A DNA stretch of 64,000 nucleotides from Closterium sp. Naga37s-1 (GCA_947471745.1 CANJKZ010000068.1:3019001-3083000), one strand, 5' to 3'. Shown: positions 1-10,660, counted from the stretch's first letter. The notes: generated by a model not told the origin, from the letters alone. Translations and numbers: made by a program.

Positions 1-1119
1 GGTACCACTGGGGCCCCTCTGGCCACTTTTCACAGGGAGCCGGGCTCTGGTCTGTACTCACTACACACTAGGTCCCACCACACTTGGTGAGGTCAGGTCA
101 GGTCAGGTCAGGTAGCTGCTGTGTCGTGTGACTGTCGGTCCCTCACCCACCCATCGGTCTTCTGGCACCACCGTCTAGGTCACCCGTCATTTCCGCGTCT
201 CAGTAGGATGGCACGTTACCGTCTGGTCCCAGGTCTCCCAGAGTCGCTTGCACCGCTTCCCCGCTCGCCTGCGCCGCTGTGCACTCCTTGCGTCGAGGGT
301 CGGCAGCGCGCTGCCCCTCACTCCTCCTCGTTCCCCCCCACCACGGCTCCCTTCCAGACCCTGCACTTGGACGTCTGGAGCCCCTCCCCGGTCCTTGGGC
401 CACGTCAGGAGCGCTACTTCCTGATTGTGGTGGACGACTACTCCCGCTACACCACGGTTTTCCCCTTGCGACGGAAGGCCGACGTGCCTACCGTCCTCGA
501 GCCGTGGCTACTAGCGTGGGGTGGCGCCCAGGGCCTGTATGGGCTTCGCCTACACTCGGATCGTGGTGGTGAGTTTTCTTCCACTCGCCTGGAGACGTTC
601 TGTCAGGGTCGGGGGATCATCCAGTCTTACACGCTACTAGCCTCACCGCAGCAGAACGGGGTAGCCGAGCGACGCATCGGCCTGGTCATGGAGGTTGCCC
701 GGACCTCCATGTGCCATGCCGGTGCCCCCCAGTTCTTGTGGCCTCAGGCAGTCCGCTACGCCGCGCACCAGCTGAACCTGTGGCCCAGTGACGCACGGCC
801 ACGGGTGACGCCGGTCTCCCTTTGGACAGGTTCTCCGGGCGTAGCAGCTGACTTCCGTTTCTGGGGTTCCCTGGCTCACGTTCGCGCCCCTGGCGCGAAC
901 AAGTTGTCTCCGCGCATTCGTGCCTGCGTCTTTCTTGGCTTCCCGTTGGACGCCTCCGGCTGGGTGTTCTACAACCCAGTCACCTACCAGTTCTTCGCTT
1001 CTCAGGACATCACGTTCGACGAGTCTGTCTGTTACTACAGGAGTCGCCCCCACCGAGGTACTGAGGCCTTTTCCCCCCGCTGTTCCTCACCCTTGAGCCC
1101 CCACCGGTCGCCCCGGTAG
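1..1119 (+). pseudogene. pol: Copia C pre-integrase end and integrase core
   Basis: This fragment encodes the strand-transfer enzyme of element C. The first 87 bases read as the end of the pre-integrase region (similar to LATFTRQPG in A) and stop at TGA 88-90, next to a short GGTCA tandem repeat (about 91-111). From codon 121 the frame carries the Copia GAG-pre-integrase signature WHHRLGHPS and the rve core. The DDE residues are visible in LHLDVWSP, LHSDRGGEFSS and SPQQNGVAERR. The frame ends at TAG 1117-1119, where intact relatives continue through the linker into RT, so the product would be truncated. Confidence 0.85.
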
Positions 1120-1152
1120 CCCCCCCTCCCCTCGCATCCTGCCCCGTCAGGT

Positions 1153-1638
1153 GTGTCGCACGTCACTCCGCAGTCTTCCCCCCCGCAGCGTCCATTCCCT
1201 GTCGTGTCTGTTGGTGCGGGAGGTGCACTTGCGGAGGGTGAGGGTACTGGGGCTGCAGGAGCTGGTGGTGTCGGCTCTGGGGTTGCAGGGGTTGTGGGCG
1301 TGGAGGTCACTCCTGTGGAGGACACGGCAGCCTCGACTCGACGGCCTCACCCCGCCTCACCCCCTGGCTTCCCGTCCGTCCCGCAGTTTCCTCCTCGTTC
1401 TTCTCTGCGGCCGGTTGCTGCGGAGCCTGGGGGTGTTCCTGCGGGAGGTACTGGAGGCCCCGGGGGTGTCGGTGGTGGAGGTGCTGGTTCCGGGGGTGCT
1501 GGAGCTGGAGGCACTAGCACTGTGGCGCCTACACCGCGCACTGTACGTTTCCTGACCCGTGAGCAACGTCTCCTCAGGATGGAGAGGGAGGAGCGTGAGC
1601 GGTTTGAGAGGGCACAGCAGCAGGAGCAGCAGCAGCAG

Positions 1639-1672
<34 letters not shown>

Positions 1673-1965
1673 CGCAGCAGCAGCAGGAGAGAGTAGAGGA
1701 GGAGTCACAGCCGCAGCAGGAGAGGGTAGAGGAGGAGTCACGACCGCACCAGGAGAGGATAGAGCAGGAGTCCCGCCCGCAGCAGCAGGTGCAGTTACAC
1801 ACGCAGCAGGAGAGAGTAGAGGACCAGTCACGGCCACACCAGGAGTGGGTAGAGCAGCAGTCCCACCCGCAGCAGCAGGTGCAGTTACAGACCCAGCAGG
1901 AGAGAGTAGAGGAGGAGTCACGGCCGCAGCAGGAGAGGGTAGCACTGGAGTCCCGGTCGCAGTAG
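1153..1965 (+). pseudogene. Copia C integrase-RT linker with polyglutamine
   Basis: This is a low-complexity linker between integrase and reverse transcriptase. The first half is Gly/Ala-rich (GAGGVGSGVAG-like). The second half, from about 1612, is a CAG-rich polyglutamine run followed by imperfect repeats of the peptide QERVEEESRPQ to the stop at 1963-1965. Elements A and B have a Gly/Ala-Pro-Glu linker at the same place, so the site is a hypervariable expansion point. No catalytic function is expected. The run could be mistaken for a host polyQ gene, but its position between integrase and RT in the same frame argues against that. Confidence 0.7.
1612..1960 (+). repeat. CAG-type minisatellite in the linker of Copia C
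   Basis: Imperfect CAG triplet runs (about 1612-1684) pass into a 40-50 bp minisatellite whose units encode variations on QQERVEEESRPQ. The repeat stays in frame, so it behaves as an expandable coding repeat. Confidence 0.75.
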
Positions 1966-2433
1966 CGGGTGCAGCTGCAGTCGCAGCAGGAGAGGGCAGA
2001 CGCGGAGCCACATGAGCAGCAGCAGGGGCCGGTACCGTCGCAGCAGACGCCAGAGGAGGCGAAGCAGTAGCGACTGCGACTACGCGACCTCCCCGACCCA
2101 GCACCTGCACGCTTTGTTCGTGGTCCCCTACCGTCCCCTCCTGTTCCCCCTGTTGAGTCCCTGTCCTCGTCCCAGTGGACTCGTCGTTCTCCCCTCAGTC
2201 GTGCTGTGTCCCCAGAGCGTCGTCGGTCCCGTTACCGTGCAGACGGTCCATTCCAGCTTGTTCTTCGCTCTCGTGTTCCACCTCCTCATGTCCTTCCACA
2301 GCCTCCTGAGTCGTCCCTCACTGTGCTTCACAACCCGTTGTCCGACTACCTTTGTGCCTCCCGTCCTGTCATCTCCCGTGTTCTGTCCGTGTTGGTCACT
2401 CACCCGACTGCACCCCTGTCGTCTGTTTCAGCA

Positions 2434-4221
2434 CTTGTTACCACTGTCGGTGGCTTTGCCTCTTCCCACCGCCTTGACTACGCCGCTCACTTGGTGAGTG
2501 GCCTTGCTCGTTCTCCGTTCTCTGGGGGTGCAGGTCTTTCCCCTGGAGGTCCTAGAGGACAGGCAGTTTGAGGTTGGTTTCCTTGCGGCTGCTGTTCCTC
2601 ATCTTTGCGCCATGCTGCTTACCCCTGAGGGGGATCCAGACGCTCTTGATATCCCGATCCCTCGCAATCACGCTGAGGCGGTCTCGGGACCCTAGGCCTC
2701 GTACTGGATAGCAGCTGAGGAGGCAGAGATGGCATCTTATAGGTCCACAGGCACTTACGTCGACGCAGTCCCACCACCTGGGACGAACGTCGTCAGTGGC
2801 CGATGGCTCTACAAGGTGAAGCGGCCGCCTGGATCACCACCAGTGTTCAAGGCGTGCTATGTGGCGAGAGGCTTCAGTCAGCGAGAGGGGGTGGACTTCT
2901 TCCAGACCTTTGCGCCAACCCCGAAGATGAGTACTCTTCGGGTGCTGCTGCATATTGCAGCCCAGCGCGACTACGAGTTGCACTCCTTGGACTTTTCCAC
3001 CGCGTTCCTTCAGGGGAGCCTGCACGAGAAGATCTGGCTGCGTCGCCCGCCTGGCTTCACTGGCTCTTTCCCACCTGGGACCCAGTGGCAGCTGCGTCGA
3101 CCAGTCTACGGCCTGCGTCAGGCTCCACGTGAGTGGCACGACACACTTCGCTCGACCCTTGCAGCGCTTGACTTCTTTTCGTCGTCTGCTGACCCGTCAC
3201 TGTTCGTTCGCCGTGGCTCGACCCCGTTCTTTGTCCTGGTCTACGTCGACGACCTAGTGTTCACCACTCCCGACCGACGCGCGCTGGCGTCCGTGAAGGA
3301 GGAACTGCAGAGGAGACACACTTGCACTGACCTTGGTGAGCTGCAGTACTACCTTGGCCTGCAGATCACCAGGGACAGGGCAGCTCGCACCATTACGCTG
3401 ACTCAGTCGCATATGGTCGAGCAGATCCTCACGCGGTTTCGCTTCCCGTTCTCCAAGGTACAGCTCACCACTCTTGCTGTGGATCATGGGCTCACGGCTC
3501 CACCTTCGGACGAGTCATTTGATTCCAGTGGTCCATATCCTGAGCTGGTGGGTTGTCTCATGTACCTGATGACCTGTACTCGCCCAGACCTAGCTTACCC
3601 TATAGCATCCTTGCGCGCTTTGTTGCGCCTGGGAGACACCGACCGTCCCACTGGTCCGCTGCTAAGAGGGTGGCGATGTATGTGGCGAGTAGATCAGGCA
3701 TGGGACTTGTCCTTGGAGGGAAGCAGCCAGTTACACTCACAGGTTACTCAGACTCGTCGTGGGCCGACGACGCGGAGACGCGTCGGTCTACACAGGGGTA
3801 CTCCTTTAGCCTCGGGACAGGTGCTGTCTCGTGGCGGTCGACTCGGGCGTCGTCCGTCGCCGGTTCCAGCAGTGAGGCAGAGGTGTACGCTACGGCCATG
3901 GCCGCTCAGGAGCTTCGCTGGCTGTCTTTCCTTCTCACCGACCTTGGTGAGCGGCCTTACTCTCCCCCAGTCTTGTTCGCCGACAACAGGTCTGCTGTCC
4001 TGTTGTGTGAGGAGCCCCGACTGGTTGGGAAGGCGAAGCACATCCAGCTTTGTTACTTCCTTCTGCATGAGTTGCAGGAGCGTGGCCAGGCGCTCGTTTG
4101 ACGTGTTGCCTCTGAGGCCAACACGGCAGATATCTTCACCAAGGCGTTGCCGCCTTGTGACCACCAGCATTTCTGCACCCAGCTTGGCCTTGTGCCTGCC
4201 TGTCCACACTTGCTTACGTAG
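2434..4221 (+). pseudogene. pol: Copia C reverse transcriptase and RNase H
   Basis: RT and RNase H of element C. Homology to A and B starts at the segment encoding SSHRLDYAAHLVS (about 2460). The RT core runs from about 2729, with FSTAFLQGSL, VYGLRQAPREWHD and the catalytic YVDD (about 3241-3252). RNase H follows with YSDSSWADD, SSSEAEVYA and ADNRSAV, ending with ANTADIFTKALPP and stop 4219-4221. Breaks seen: a frameshift near 2530, TAG at 2693-2695, a frameshift near 3600 just after LAYP, and TGA at 4099-4101 before the C-terminal RNase H motif. Family identity is certain; function is lost. Confidence 0.88.
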
Positions 4222-4437
4222 AGATGCCTTGTCCTGCATGTCTTGTACTCTTGCATCTCTTTATAGTTGCTATATACCTGCATGTGGGCTGGCCTTGTGG
4301 CCCCTTGTTTGCTCTCGAAGTGTGTGGTGCCTTTGAGCTCCACCCTGAGATTTGTCTTGTTCTTGTGGACTGGTCTTGTGACCGTTGCTTGCTCTTGTTG
4401 TTTCAACAGGACTACCGTCACCTAGACTATGGGGGCG

Positions 4438-4574
4438 TGTCAAACTATAATTCTATAGTTTGTGTAGTTCTAGTCTAGGTGTTCTCCCTTATGTTATTTT
4501 CTACTTGCACTAGGGCTAGGTTTTGCATATATCTTGTTTGTACTTTCTGTTTTAGTCAATTTTACATTGTGACA
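4438..4574 (+). repeat. 3' LTR of Copia C (137 bp)
   Basis: Starts TGTCAAAC directly after the purine tract ending ctatgggggcg and ends in gaca. Start, length and position match the LTRs of A and B. Immediately after it the sequence jumps back into the RT-proximal part of a second copy (C'). Confidence 0.75.
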
Positions 4575-6272
4575 CTTGTTACCACTGTCGCTGGCTTTGC
4601 CTCTTCCCACCGCCTTGACTACGCCGCTCACTTGGTGAGTGTCCCTGCTCGTCATCCGTCCTCTTGGGGTCCTCCTGTCTTTCCCCTGGAGGTCCTTGAG
4701 GATAGGCAGTTCGAGCTTGGTTTCCTTGCGGCCCCTGTTCCTCGTCCCTGTGTCATGTTGCTTGCCCCTGAGGGGGATCCAGATGCCCTTGACAACCCGA
4801 TCTCTCGCACTCACGCCGAGGCGGTCTCGAGACCCTGCGCTTCGTACTGGATAGGAGCTCAGGAGGCAGAGATGGAATTTTATAGGTCCACAGGCACCTA
4901 CTCCGACGCCGTCCCACCACCTGGGGCGAACGTCGTCAGTGGCTAGTGGCTCTACAAGGTGAAGCGGCCGCCTGGATCACCACCGGTGTTCAAGGCGCGC
5001 TATGTGGCGAGAGGCTTTAGTCAGCGCGAGAAGGTAGACTTCTTCCAGACCTTCGCTCCCACCCCGGAGATGATCACTCTTCGGGTGCTGCAGCATATAG
5101 CAGCTTAGCGCGACTACGAGTTGCACTCCTTGGACTTCTCCACAGCGTTCCTACAGGGGAGCCTGCACGAGCAGATCTGGCTGTGACGTCCGCCTGGCTT
5201 CACTGGCTCTTTCCCTCCTAAGACCCAGTGGTAGCTGCGTCGACCGGTCTACGGCCTGCGCCAGTGCTTGATTTCTTTCTGTCGTCTGCTGACCCGTCGC
5301 TGTTCGTCCGCCGTGGCTCGACCCCATTCTTTGTTCTAGTCTACGTTGACGACCTGGTCTTCACCACTCCCGACCGACATGCACTAGCCTCTGTGAAGGA
5401 CAAACAGCAGAGGAGACACACTTGCACGGACCTTGGTGAGCTGCAGTGCTCCCTTGGCCTGCATATCACCAGGGACAAGGTAGCTCGCACCATTACGCTG
5501 ACTCGGTTGCATATGGTCGAGCAGATCCTCACGCGGTTCCGCCTCCCGTTCTCCAAGGTACAGCTTACCCCTCTTGCTGTGGATCATGGGTCCACCTTCG
5601 GACGAGCCATTTGAGTCCACTGGTCCATATCCTGAGCTGGTGAGTTGTCTCATGTATTGATAACTTGTACTCGCCCAGACCTAGCCTACCCTCTTAGCAT
5701 CCTTGCGCGCTTTGTTGTGCCTGGAAGACACCGACCTTCCCACTGGTATGCTGCTATGAGGGTGGCGAAGTATGTAGCGAGTACATCAGGCATGGGACTT
5801 GTCCTTGGAGGGAAGTTGCAAGTTACACTTACAGGTTTCTCGGACTCGTCATGGGCCGACGATGCAGAGTCGATGTGGTCTACACAGGGTTACTACTTCA
5901 ACCTTGGGACCGGAGCTGTTTCGTGGAGGTCGACTCGGGCGTCGTCCGTCTCTAGTTCCAGCTGTGAGACAAAGGTGTACGCTGCAGCCATGGCCGCCTA
6001 GGAGCTTTGCTGGCTGTCTTTCCTCCTCACCGACATTGGTGAGCAGCCTTGCTCTCCTGGTCTCGTTCGCCGACAACAGGTCTGCTATCATGTTGCGCGA
6101 GGAGCCTCGAGTGGTTGGGAAGGCGAAGCACATATAGCTTCGTTACTTCCTTCTGCGAGAGTTGCAGCAGCATGGCCAGGCACTCGTGCGACGTGTGGTC
6201 TCTGAGGCCAACACTGCAGATATCTTCACCAAGGCGTTGCCGCCTTGTGACCACCAGCGTTTCTGGTACTAT
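4575..6272 (+). pseudogene. pol: Copia C' RT and RNase H, second degenerate copy
   Basis: A second copy of the region from SSHRLDYAAHLVS to the RNase H C-terminus begins exactly where the LTR of C ends. It corresponds to about 2437-4160 of C, with strong similarity but many more stops, including in-frame stops near 4944, 5106, 5184 and 5232. A YVDD-encoding segment (5341-5352) and FADNRSA are still readable. An internal deletion near 5262 removes part of the RT thumb region. The last RNase H motif (FTKALPPCDHQRF) runs into unrelated sequence at about 6265. It is a dead copy, older than or more mutated than C. Confidence 0.85.
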
Positions 6273-6490
6273 TGCATCTCACTATATATCATATATCTGT
6301 GCTTCTGGACCGGTCTTGTGGCCCGTTGCTTGTTCTTGGACTATGTGGTAATCTTAATATCCACCCGAGGGTTGCTTTGTTGTTGTGAACTGGTCTTGTG
6401 ACCGTTGCTTGTTCTTGCTGACTGGTCTTGTGACCCTGCTCTTGGTTTGTGTGTTGTTTTCCACAGGACTACCGTCACCTAGACTATGGG

Positions 6491-6598
6491 TGTTACACTG
6501 AGTTATGCTGTAGAGGGTATAACCCCCTTAGGGTTTGCTATATGCTCCCTTGTACTGCTTCTTTCTACTCAATTCATTTTTCCGTTGCCTGGTTGACA
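6491..6598 (+). repeat. 3' LTR of Copia C' (about 108 bp)
   Basis: Follows the same 3' flank as C (accgtcacctagactatggg). Starts TGTTACAC and ends ttgaca. It keeps the family core around ggtataacccccttagggttt but differs clearly from the LTR of C. Confidence 0.6.
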
Positions 6599-6689
6599 AA
6601 CTATGGCTGTGATTGGTCAGGCGGAGGACACAGGAGAGAGTAAGGTCAGAGGAAGACAGAAGACTAAGAACCTAACGAAGTGCCGAGTC

Positions 6690-7848
6690 AGGCGGTGGCA
6701 GGGACGACTATGGACTGCGGGTAGAAAAACGGTCGGCGTGGCGCAGTACCCGTACCGCCAGCAGATCCAGAACTTCCTGCACCTCCAGCTCCAGCACCTC
6801 CAGTACCTCCAGCTCCAGCACCACCAGCTCTAGTACCTCCGGCACCAGCAGCTTCAGTACCTCCAGCACCTCTAGCTGTAGCACCTCCAGCACAAGTAGC
6901 TCCAGTACCTCCAGCACCTCCAGCTCTAGCACCTCCAGTACCAGCAGCTCCAGTACCTCTAGTACATCCTGCCTCCAGCACCCTCGGCTCCAGCTCCTTC
7001 AGCACCAGCACCTCCAGTGCCTCCAGCACCTCCAGCGCCAGTACTCTAAGCTCGAGCCACCCGGCCTCGCCAGGACCCGCACCTCCAGAGTCCGGACCCC
7101 CAGTGTCACCACCCCCAGCAGCACCAGAGTCCACAGTTACAGGCTGTGGAGGCGGCAAAGACGGCCGAGGTGGAAAACCCGGGGTCTCCAAGCGCGGGGA
7201 GCGGCGAGCGGCCGCCGTGTCGTCAACAGCAGGGTCACCCCGCGCAACTGGGCCACGGGTGTCAAACAAGACCTCCAAAGGCTCAACCAAGGGGGGTGGG
7301 TTGACCTGAGACACACATGAGGGAGCAGAACCCTGTGGGGGGAGGGGATAGAACGGGGGGGGACCTGGGACCATGAAGACGGGCGGCGGGGAGAGTGGGG
7401 AAGACGCGTGCGGGTGGAGACGGTAGAAGCAGACCGGCTCGTCAAAGGTGACGTCCTGTGAGGACAGGACGCGGCGCGAGGCAGGGTGGTAAAACTGCCA
7501 GGGCGGGGCATCGGTGGGGAAGCCAAGGAAGACACAGAGGAGAGTGCGAGGAGAGAGCTTGCTTGCAGTGGTATCGCGGACAAGGGAGAGTGCGCCCCAT
7601 ACTCGAAACGCCGACGCATCGCCAACCTCCCCCGTCCAACGCAGTGTAGGCGAGATTTCTGGCCCAGAGATACGGGGCCAGAGGTTGAGCTGATGCGCAG
7701 CGTATCGGACCGCAACCGGCCACAGAAAATGGGGAGCAGCCGCATGGATCATAGAGGTGCCAGCAACCTCCATGACCAGGCCAATGCGATCCACAGCCGC
7801 ATGGATCATGTAACCTACGGCCACACGTTGTCGGCCGCACCCACGCAT
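6690..7848 (-). pseudogene. pol: Inverted Copia fragment: integrase C-half and linker
   Basis: Minus-strand fragment of the short-LTR Copia family. It encodes RIGLVMEVAGTSM, AAPHFLWPVAVRYAAHQ and VFLGFPTDAP, the C-terminal integrase region, and then a Pro-rich and Gly/Ala-rich linker (GAGGTGGAGAGG-like) down to about 6690. The catalytic DDE half and all of RT are missing. A 14-bp segment (gccgcatggatcat) is repeated around 7738 and 7797, at the truncated edge. It is probably a rearranged piece of an element inverted relative to C, possibly the same one whose LTR and leader lie at 8939-9893. Confidence 0.8.
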
Positions 7849-8661
7849 TGTCGCTTGCCGAGCGCGCTACTAACAGTCAACGACGACGCAATGCACGGCT
7901 TCGACGAGCCTTCACCACCGCCAAGAACTAGCTCCAGAGATGGGTGTGGCTCCCACACCTTCGGTGAGTTCGTAGGCTCGAAAGGATACACGGTTCCGAC
8001 GAGACATTCTCGAGATGCCTTATGAGGTGGCTGCGAGATGGGAACGCTGTAATTCTCCCGCAGGCGTCGTAACACTCCCAGGGCCATTTCTGGAGGTACC
8101 GTGCAACAAGTGAGAGAATGGAGAAAACGAAAGGGACCCCTTGGGAAAACACGAACCACACCAAGCCCCCTACTGAGCAATTCCCGCACACCGCGGGAAA
8201 TGCATGGGTGTTGCTGCAGCACAACAGCGACTGCAATGTGATACTTATGACGGCACGAAACACACTTGGCGCGCTACTTGACACCAATGGCAATAGGCGT
8301 GGCATGGTGTGGCTAGATTTGGGGGTGCATTGGCGCAACTGTGGCTCAAACAACCAATTGGACGAACAGGCGTGCCGCCTACAAGATTTTTCTGTGTTGC
8401 GCGTGGTCGATAGCTACAAAACTGGCAGTGGGACCGTGGTGAAACGTGTCTATACGCGATGTGTGGGCCAATCCGCAGTAAGAAACGTTTCAGTATCAGT
8501 GTACGGTACTTGCCATCATACCCTGATACCGCCAGGGTAATCGAATTCTTTATCAGTGTATATCACAGCTTAGCCTTTTTGCTCTAGGGTAAACATTTTG
8601 ATAGGCTGACTTTGTCAAGGTAAGAGCGGCCTGCCATCAAAGCAAACAGGGTATTCTACCC
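7849..8661. other. Region without recognisable gene
   Basis: About 0.8 kb of mixed-composition sequence. Open frames of 130-140 codons exist on both strands but show no domain, no signal sequence and no similarity to anything else in the window. I see no RNA gene or LTR here. Confidence 0.5.
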
Positions 8662-8938
8662 TGACATTTTGGGCCCTGCTTGGCACTACAACAGCTGCTG
8701 TCTTTAGCATGGACGGGGCACAGCTGCATTGTGAGTTTCTACGGTATAGATTCACACTTGATACGTACACACCATGTCCTACATAAGAGGGAACATTACA
8801 AATGCCCAGAATAACACCAACTAAGCCATCGCATTGGCATTCATGGAGAATCTGTGATGTTGCTTCTCGGATCACAACACCATCTCCCCATGCATTCTTT
8901 AAAACTTTCCACCAATCAGCTTAGCAGCAGCTGCAGCG
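8662..8938 (-). repeat. Diverged duplicate of the host gene's 3' end
   Basis: This stretch aligns with 10193-10497, the 3' flank and last coding bases of the host gene. Shared blocks include accatgtcct, ggaacattacaaatgc, catggagaatctgt and caacaccatctccccatgca, in the same order and orientation. The similarity ends at about 8938, where the GC-rich Copia leader begins, so the rest of the duplicated gene has been lost or replaced. Confidence 0.75.
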
Positions 8939-9609
8939 TGTGCAGGGCGCGTGCAAGTAGGGCGCGTAAGGCTGCGCGCGGGCTGTGCGGGCAGGACGCA
9001 TGCAGCACGGGTCGTAAGGGCAGCGCGCGGGCGGCGCCAGCGGCGTGCGGGCAGTGCACGGGCAGGGCGCACGGTGCGCGGGCAGGGCGCTGGCAGTGCA
9101 GGCAACGCGCAGGCAGTGCGCGAGCGAGGCAGGCAACGCACGGGCAGGGAACGCAAAGCGCGGACAGCAGCAGCAGCGTGCGGGCAGTGCAGGCAGCGCG
9201 TGGGCAGCGCAGGCAATGTGCGGGCAGGGCGCGTGTAGGCCTCAGGCAGCGAGTGTCAGAGGTCCACTGGAGATCCCCGATTGATAATAAGAAAGGGTTA
9301 CAGATACGTCGGCTGGGGGGTTATGGGCGCACTCACCCGCTACACAAATAAGCCCTTTTATCCCAATGGTTTGTGGCTGGGATTCTGACAGCGCGCGTGC
9401 AGGCAGCGCAAGCAGGGCGCGAGCAGGGCAGCGTGCGGGTCACGCGCTAGGCAGCAAGCGGGCAGCGCGACGGGCACGGAAGCGCGAGTGGGGCAGCGCA
9501 GGTAGAGCAGCGTGGGGAACGGTGTTTGGCAGGGCAGTACGGGAAGTTCGCGCAGTTCAGGCAGGTCTAAACTAGTGGTGGGCCCTAACGAAGCAGTCCT
9601 ACAGATGGA
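8939..9609 (-). repeat. GC-rich leader of an inverted short-LTR Copia
   Basis: Tandemly irregular, GC-rich sequence built from variations of gcgcgggcag. Read on the minus strand, it follows an LTR and primer site and opens with the same block (agggcccaccac, then tgccc and gcgcg repeats) found downstream of the primer sites in A and B. It is therefore the untranslated leader of an inverted element rather than coding DNA. It is interrupted by a 137-bp insert at 9254-9390. Confidence 0.7.
9254..9390. mobile_element. 137-bp LTR-like or MITE-like insert
   Basis: A non-GC-rich block inside the GC-rich leader. It starts TGTCAGA and ends TCTGACA, giving a perfect 7-bp terminal inverted repeat. The flanks are gcgag and gcgcg, one mismatch from a 5-bp target duplication. 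Its length matches the short LTR family, but internal similarity to those LTRs is weak. It could be an old solo LTR or a small non-autonomous element. Confidence 0.4.
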
Positions 9610-9625
9610 CCCGCTTTGAATACCA
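9610..9625 (-). other. Primer-binding site of the inverted Copia
   Basis: On the minus strand, TGGTATTCAAAGC follows the LTR end CA directly. It resembles the initiator-Met tRNA primer site of element A (TGGTATCAGAGC) with a few changes. Confidence 0.6.
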
Positions 9626-9893
9626 TGTGAGAAGTAGTACGTAGGAATGATTTGTCAAACTATCATGTTGTGTGTTGTGTAGGTTGTAGTGGGGTAGCCT
9701 ATATGGGATACAACCCAATTAGGGTTAGCACTTGTACCACATTCATGTTCAATGCATTCATTCCTGCTCGTTAGATTCTGACATGATTGACTAGGATTCA
9801 AGGATGATAACAAGTACTAGGGTTGACCTAAAGTGTTGTACCCCTTAGGGTATGCCCCACTACAGCCTAGAGACATACAAATGCAATTTGACA
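9626..9893 (-). repeat. Inverted 5' LTR split by a nested solo LTR
   Basis: Read on the minus strand this begins TGTCAAATTGC at 9893 and ends in CA at 9626, just before the primer site. Removing the nested LTR and one target copy (136 bp) leaves 132 bp, the usual LTR size of this family. It shares the family core (ggctgtagtgggg, ggggtacaac). Confidence 0.7.
9653..9783 (+). mobile_element. Solo LTR with perfect target duplication
   Basis: A 131-bp LTR starting TGTCAAAC and ending ctgaca, with the family core (ttgtgtaggttgtagtggggtag, gggatacaacccaattaggg). It is flanked by identical 5-bp repeats, tgatt at 9648-9652 and 9784-9788. It lies inside an inverted LTR of the same family. The internal part of the element is gone, the usual outcome of LTR-LTR recombination. 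Confidence 0.85.
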
Positions 9894-10192
9894 AATGCTA
9901 CACTGCTACCGTAATTAGAGAAGTCAATATCCAAACATAGGCCATGGTGCCCCTGTGTTGTTCCATCAACATGATGACAGGTCATAGTGCAATTCCAAGG
10001 GGTCAGCCCCCCACAACAACATCACCTGCCACCACAGCAGTAGCAACATAAACAGATGCAGCAGCAGAAACAGCAGAACCTGCAACCGCACACTGTATTT
10101 AAAGCAAGGGGGCACTTTGGGGGGGGGGTGTACCCGAAGGATTATCAGTGGGTGTGGCCATCGATTTCCGTCATGCGATGTTTACTTTATGA
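9894..10192. other. Spacer without recognisable gene
   Basis: About 300 bp of ordinary sequence with a CAG-rich patch (about 10025-10080) and a run of ten or more G residues near 10120-10130. No gene, LTR or RNA motif was seen. Confidence 0.5.
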
Positions 10193-10450
10193 CTGACATC
10201 TTTTGGCACTACAGCAGCTGCTGTCAATAGCGTGGATGGGATACACAGCAGCATTGTGATAATAAGTCAGCTTCGATAAACTTCCATTTTATATGTACAA
10301 ACCATGTCCTATTGCATAAGAAGGAACATTACAAATGCACAGAATCCCACCAGCTACGATACCGCGGCGGCCATCATGGAGAATCTGTAATGTTCCTCCT
10401 TTGAACACAACACCATCTCCCCATGCATCCTTCTCCCGTTCTCCTCTCCA

Positions 10451-10660
10451 TCAAAACCTGCCACTAATCAGCTTGCCCGACAAGCTGCTGCTGGTGCCGG
10501 CAAAGCCAATGTAGAGCTGCCCACTGGCGCCCGCCTGGATGGCGCTGAGCACGGGCGCCAGGTCCGCCGGCGCGACAGTGAGCACATTGGCCAGCGACCA
10601 CGACACGGAGCTCAGCAGCTGCCACGTGCCGGGCAGCTGCATAGCCACGGGTGGGGCTGC
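10451..10660 (-). other. Open 3' extension beyond the host gene's TAG
   Basis: After TAG 10663-10661 the same frame stays open for about 70 codons to 10451. It encodes residues of ordinary composition (GTWQLLSSVSWSL, LYIGFAGTSSSLSG). It could be former coding sequence cut off by a recent nonsense mutation, a readthrough extension, or 3' UTR that is open by chance. The duplicate at 8662-8938 aligns only with the last few codons, so it does not settle the question. Confidence 0.5.

Larger units (their letters stand above)
1..4574 (+). mobile_element. Copia element C (3' two thirds, degenerate)
   Basis: This is the 3' part of a Ty1/Copia retrotransposon entering from the left edge: end of the pre-integrase region, integrase, a Gln-rich linker, reverse transcriptase, RNase H, a 3' untranslated stretch, a purine tract (ctatgggggcg) and a 3' LTR. 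It belongs to the same short-LTR family as elements A and B, as shown by shared peptides such as PQQNGVAERRIG, YVDD and ANTADIFTKAL. The polyprotein is broken by several stops and frameshifts, so this copy is dead. The gag and 5' LTR lie outside the window. Confidence 0.9.

Noticed and set aside
1612..1960. Host polyglutamine gene
   Set aside because: It lies in frame between Copia integrase and RT and is a linker expansion of the element.
8118..8540. 140-codon plus-strand frame
   Set aside because: It shows no domain, no signal sequence and no coding bias that I can see, and it is overlapped by equally long frames on the other strand.
8899..9351. Overlapping Arg/Ala-rich frames of 70-165 codons on both strands
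   Set aside because: They are open only because of GC-rich tandem sequence; the region matches the untranslated Copia leader.
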